From: Nephromyces sp. MM_2019
Lineage: Eukaryota; Apicomplexa; Aconoidasida; Nephromycida
DNA length: 37,822 nt
Reading direction: 5' to 3'
NCBI GenBank assembly: GCA_015657535.1
Contig: JADHZB010000420.1
Span: 1-37,822 of the forward strand
In this document: piece after piece, positions 34,124 to 37,822 of the stretch
How the letters are laid out: every line of letters starts with the position of its first letter
Numbering within the stretch: position 1 is the first letter of the stretch
Notes under the pieces: generated by a model
What the model was told of the DNA's origin: nothing
The model's input: only the letters and a program-made list of their open reading frames with translations
The model's database searches: none
Made by a program: the position numbers and the translations under genes

Positions 34124-36901
34124 ATGTTGGAAACTCGCCAATCCACATTTCTTAAAACATACAAATCATTTACAAGTGATCAATCACTATCGCATAATAT
34201 GGACCCAGCCTTGTTGGATATAGATGTGTATAATCCACAGTGTTTATTAACTTCACACACAAATGTAATGATTTGGAACAGCCCATTCAATTCTCAAGAC
34301 ATAGTCAAAGAAGGTAATTAACTCATTTAATGGTGTTTGTGTTTGTGTATTTTGAGTGTGTGCGTTTCTTGCTTAAGGTTAGTTTTGTGTGTGTTTATGT
34401 GTTTTTTGAGTAGGGTTAGTTTGATGTGTGTGTGTTTGAATTTATTTTTCGTAGGGGTAGTTTGGTGTGTGTGTGTGTGTTTTTTTGAGTAGGGTTAGTT
34501 TGGTGTGTGTGAGTGTGTTTTTTTTAGTAGGGTTAGTTCGGTGTATGTGTGTGTATTTCTTTGAAGCGTTCTCACGAGGTATGATTTTTTCGGCCTTATT
34601 TTCGATGTCATTGTGACTGGTACATATAATATATTTTGAATGTCCATGATGAATATGTATCATGAATATGTTCTGTGTGTAATATATGAATATATGTTCA
34701 ACATTAGGCATATTTAATAGGTTTTTAATTGTGCCTCGCTTATGTGTTATATTTATTTAGTATTTTTATGACCATTTATTCGGTGTTAATTGTGTAACAT
34801 AAATATTAATCTTGAGCTTATTTTCTTTGTTTATTAAAAATGTATAACGTGCTTTTAGGATGTGTATATTCCAACTTAACTATTTAGTGTGTTGAAATAT
34901 ATACAATTAATTTAAAAGGTGTTTAATATGTGTAGACTACTGTGGACTATGAGAACTATATAGAATATATTTTCTCTACAAATTTAGAGTAGGTATATAT
35001 TCTCATAGTTTTGGAGTGTCTGTAACGTGTGTATTCTGTATGCTATGTTATTTGATTGTTATTTACCTAATAATGTGCTTAAGTTTCAATTAACAATCTT
35101 GACATTTCCTTGTGAATTGTACATATATGTTTGTAGTGTGTATGTGTAAAATTTGAATTGTATAAACCGACGTAGTTACACCAATCTAACAATTACTTTT
35201 ATTTTCACTAGTTCCAAATACTTTATCATTTTCCATTTTGTTATCTATCTATTCTCCCTCCCTTAACCACACACATCTTATACATAAAAATGACACACAC
35301 ATTTCATACATACTAAACACACACACATCTAATACATACAAACCGCACACACATTTCTTCTTTGCTACCTCTTGTAATATTAATCCACTCACTTATTTAA
35401 AGTTTCTCCCACCCCTAGATCATACACCTACACCGAAAATTGATCACTTGTGTACATACACTAATATTTCCTTATTTTTTTGTTTTTGTTTTCCCTCCTA
35501 ACAGTACACACATTATATTACCGTTTAGCCATTGGTATTTTCAACACACATTCAACAAATGAAGAAACTTCATCTACTTCACAATTTTCCTCTATAGATG
35601 AGTGTAATCCCCCCTATCATCATAATCGTATATCATTTATATATGCATTACCTCCCAATTATTTCGATAACACACCACATACACACCAAATAATTGATTT
35701 GATACACACATCTATACAAAATGAAATTGGTCGACATTACAACAAACGGATGGGTCGAGTCAAACATCGACGATACGCAGGTTGGGTGTGTGTGTGTGTG
35801 TGGGGGTGTTTGGGGTGTGTTTATGTGGTGTGTATGGTGTGTGTGTATGTATGTATGTGATTCTATGCGTTTATATGTGTATGTATGTATATGTATATGT
35901 ATGTATGTGTGTGTGAACTTAATTATATTATATATATATTAATGTGTGTTTGTGTTTAATTCTACGGTATATGAGTATGTGTAACTATATTTTTTATTTG
36001 TTAGTATCTATCTAGTGATATGTTCTGTATAGGTTTGTATAATTCTATAGGATGTGTATTTATGATTGTATATAAAACATACACTCACATAGCTCATCTT
36101 TATATAATATATGTTGTTTTTTTATGTATATTTAACATTTCTTGTGTGTGTAACATTTCTTATGTATAGCGTGTGTGTACTAAAACTTGTCATGATTTAT
36201 TTGATATGAAATTTTGACACTTTTTCAATATACACAAAACTACACACACATATATATAGAAAATACATTTTCGTACCCATCCAAATCACACACACTCCTA
36301 TTTTTAAATTCACATTTTTTCAGAATACTTACCCAATTCACCTGCATTTTCGTGTGTAAAGAGTTGTATAAATACACACATAAGAAATAATTGTTTAGAA
36401 ATTGAAGGGAAAGAAGCTAGACTTACTACACCTTTATTATGTTCGGCCCTTTATCATGAATATAAGATTATCGATTTTCGTTGGAAAGGTGTGTATGTGT
36501 GTGTGTATTGTATGTTGTGCGTGCCGTGTGTGTTGTGTATATGTATGTGTTATGTGAGTTGTGTGTATTGCGTGTGTTGTCTGTGTTGTGTGTATGTGTA
36601 TTACTTGGGCTGGGTCTATATATATGTGTATATCTATTTATTTATTATTATCGATTTATATTAGTAATTATACACACTTATGATTACTTGTGATGATCAA
36701 TATTTTGTATGTGTTACATGTCTTTATTCATAACTCTATATATATGATTACAGACCCTAATGATACAGAAAAATGTGTATATATATGTGTGTGCGTATGC
36801 TAAATATTTACTTTATAGAGGCCACTGAGACCACTGATTTATGTCTGATTGTGGCCTGTGAGGATTACTCACTCATACTATGGAAACACTCAACACACGA
36901 G
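34124..36901 (+). CDS. Spliced WD40-repeat protein, WDR59/SEA4-like, partial
   Basis: Proposed exons: 34,124-34,313; 35,505-35,780; 36,324-36,488; 36,819-36,901, about 238 codons in frame. The first three junctions are phase 1 with GT-AG ends and good acceptors (TTTTCCCTCCTAACAG, CACATTTTTTCAG, TTACTTTATAG). Exon 1 has the blade motif NPQCLLTSHTNVMIWN. Exons 3-4 join as IIDFRWK-EATETTD and then LCLIVACEDYSLILWK, the pattern of a WD blade; it resembles the EFxWR...LVTWSxDxxLRxW blade of WDR59/SEA4, a component of the GATOR2/SEACAT complex in TORC1 signalling. That assignment is inference; WD40 membership is firmer. An extra 23-nt exon (36,754-36,776) is also splice-compatible. The 3' end is unclear: TATGAACCCCTTTAG at 37,032-37,046 could be a last exon, or the gene may run off the window. 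N-terminal blades seem missing, so upstream exons may exist. Confidence 0.65.
34314..35504 (+). other. Intron 1 with TG-rich start and CA-rich 3' part
   Basis: A 1,191-nt intron, donor GTAATT and acceptor TAACAG with a strong pyrimidine tract. The first 250 nt are a TG-rich minisatellite; 35,265-35,355 is CA-rich. The middle (34,580-35,160) lacks both and could hide exons: one splice-bounded 12-nt candidate is CGTTCTCACGAG (34,567-34,578), flanked by TTTGAAG and GTATGA and frame-compatible. Its reality cannot be judged here. Confidence 0.6.
34360..34560 (+). repeat. ~38-bp TG-rich minisatellite with a TAGGGTTAG core
   Basis: Five units spaced 37-41 bp apart, with cores at about 34,374 (TAAGGTTAG), 34,411 (TAGGGTTAG), 34,452 (TAGGGGTAG), 34,490 (TAGGGTTAG) and 34,528 (TAGGGTTAG), each followed by TT and a (TG)n run and then a T-run. 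It lies at the 5' end of intron 1. The core resembles TTAGGG-type telomere words but is not a telomere array. Confidence 0.8.
35781..36323 (+). other. Intron 2 with TG-rich start and CA-rich end
   Basis: A 543-nt intron, donor GTTGGG (weak) and acceptor TTTTTTCAG. 35,784-35,920 is almost pure TGTG/TATG sequence and 36,230-36,297 contains CACACACA blocks, so the two ends are complementary in the transcript. Open frames read through the TG tract are low-complexity artefacts. Confidence 0.65.
36489..36818 (+). other. Intron 3 with TG-rich start
   Basis: A 330-nt intron, donor GTGTGT and acceptor TTTATAG. The first ~110 nt are TG-rich; complementary CA sequence is limited to one short ACACAC block near 36,672. 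Within it, 36,754-36,776 is an alternative tiny exon (DPNDTEKC) bounded by GATTACAG and GTATAT. Skipping it keeps phase 1 and better matches the usual WD-blade length. Confidence 0.55.
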
Positions 36902-37379
36902 GTATATACACGATCTCAATCTACACACATAATTTTGCGTGTATAAAGTAGATCCCACACCACTTACAAATATGTTTACACACACATAAGATATCTCAAC
37001 TATGTATTATACACACAATTTATTATGACAGTATGAACCCCTTTAGCCTAACATATTTCAATCCTAAGTACTTTCTACTACTTACCCACATAACCCCTTT
37101 CAAATATTACATACTCACACATATCACATTCCACACACATACACTTGAACAACTAGATAAATATACATGCACACACATTATAGTAATTTTGTTTTACATA
37201 CATTATTTCTATCCCTTATACACTCCTCACCTATTCCCCCCTCCCTCTCCACATTCATATCATTTTCCACCCCTTTATACACACACAAATACACACCCAT
37301 ATACACACACATATTTCACTACACACACACACATATATACTTTCACTACACATACACCCACACACACACCAACACACCC

Positions 37380-37760
37380 ACACCAACACACACATACACA
37401 TAGACACTTACACACACATACACATAGACACACACACATACACATAGACACTTACACACACATACACATAGACACACACACATACACATAGACACTTACA
37501 CACACACACACATACACACCAACACACTCATACACATACACACCAACACACTCATACACATAGACACTTACACACACACACACATACACACCAACACACT
37601 CATACACATAGACACTTACACACACATACACATAGACACCAACACACTCATACACATAGACACACACACACACACACACACATACACACCAACACACTCA
37701 TACACATAGACACACACACACACACACATACACACCAACACACTCATACACATAGACACT
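37380..37760. repeat. CA-rich minisatellite, ~48-bp unit
   Basis: The word CACCAACACACTCATACACA recurs at 37,517, 37,541, 37,589, 37,637, 37,687 and 37,733, giving spacings of 24, 48, 48, 50 and 46 bp. It is linked by CATAGACACTTACACACACA-type or CATAGACACACA-type segments. Earlier copies of the linker alone (CATAGACAC) occur from about 37,398. Unit-length variation comes from the internal (CA)n run. Confidence 0.88.
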
Positions 37761-37779
37761 TACACACACACACACACAT

Positions 37780-37790
<11 letters not shown>

Positions 37791-37822
<32 letters not shown>
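37791..37822. repeat. (TA)n run at window end
   Basis: An uninterrupted TA dinucleotide run of about 32 bases reaching the window edge, directly after a (CA)n run. Its true length is unknown. Confidence 0.95.

Larger units (their letters stand above)
36902..37822 (+). repeat. CA-rich satellite tail
   Basis: After the last supported exon (donor GTATAT at 36,902) the sequence becomes increasingly CA-rich. Open frames across it on either strand are repeat translations, not genes. It may be the continuation of an intron or the 3' flank of the WD40 gene; the sequence does not decide. Confidence 0.7.

Noticed and set aside
35721..36693. Cys/Val-rich frames across TG tracts (35,721-35,942; 36,481-36,693)
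   Set aside because: Products of (TG)n in introns 2 and 3, overlapping proposed splice sites; not proteins.
37033..37697. Thr/His/Pro-rich plus-strand and Cys/Val-rich minus-strand frames
   Set aside because: The terminal CA minisatellite lacks stops in several frames, so long frames arise automatically.
1..37822. CRISPR array, bacterial operon or phage features
   Set aside because: Repeats are microsatellites or minisatellites without unique spacers; introns and eukaryotic rRNA show a nuclear eukaryotic genome.

Overview
The window is from an A+T-rich nuclear genome of a eukaryote, most likely a single-celled protist. Four things point there: part of a eukaryote-type large-subunit rRNA gene, long open reading frames using the standard code (stops TAA and TGA), a gene split by GT-AG introns, and kilobases of A/T-rich spacer with TA, CA and TG microsatellites. 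The main protein family (BT1/folate-biopterin transporter-like) occurs in plants, algae, oomycetes, kinetoplastids and apicomplexans and is not known from animals. An alveolate or similar parasite is plausible, but the sequence does not fix the organism.

Layout: 1-~1,780 (minus strand) is the 5' half of a 28S rRNA gene, cut by the window edge. Its inner part is well conserved, but its 5' domain is strongly eroded or diverged. 1,780-4,100 is empty spacer. 4,107-31,347 holds six intronless paralogous genes of 529-539 codons, all on the minus strand, separated by 1.9-7.3 kb of A/T-rich spacer. Each encodes a polytopic membrane protein of the BT1/FBT type (major facilitator fold). The members pair up by similarity: 16,828 with 25,335, and 20,280 with 29,740; the last pair shows patchy near-identity that suggests gene conversion. 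The spacers contain a few possible gene relics, a G+C-rich island (22.6 kb), a hairpin cluster (25.0 kb) and a local tandem duplication (15.8-16.2 kb).

31.4-37.8 kb changes character. It is rich in TG on the plus strand up to about 33.1 kb and in CA from 33.46 to 34.05 kb. A plus-strand spliced gene starts at 34,124 or earlier, with at least four exons joining in frame. It encodes a WD40 protein whose segments resemble the WDR59/SEA4 (GATOR2/SEACAT) beta-propeller. Its introns begin with TG tracts, and the two longest end with CA-rich tracts, so their pre-mRNA ends could base-pair. The window closes in a CA-rich minisatellite with a ~48-bp unit and a terminal (TA)n run.

Functionally, the transporter array is the coherent unit: a locally amplified nutrient or metabolite transporter family beside rDNA-derived sequence and satellite DNA, an arrangement often seen near chromosome ends. 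No telomere repeat array is visible, so a subtelomeric position is inference only.
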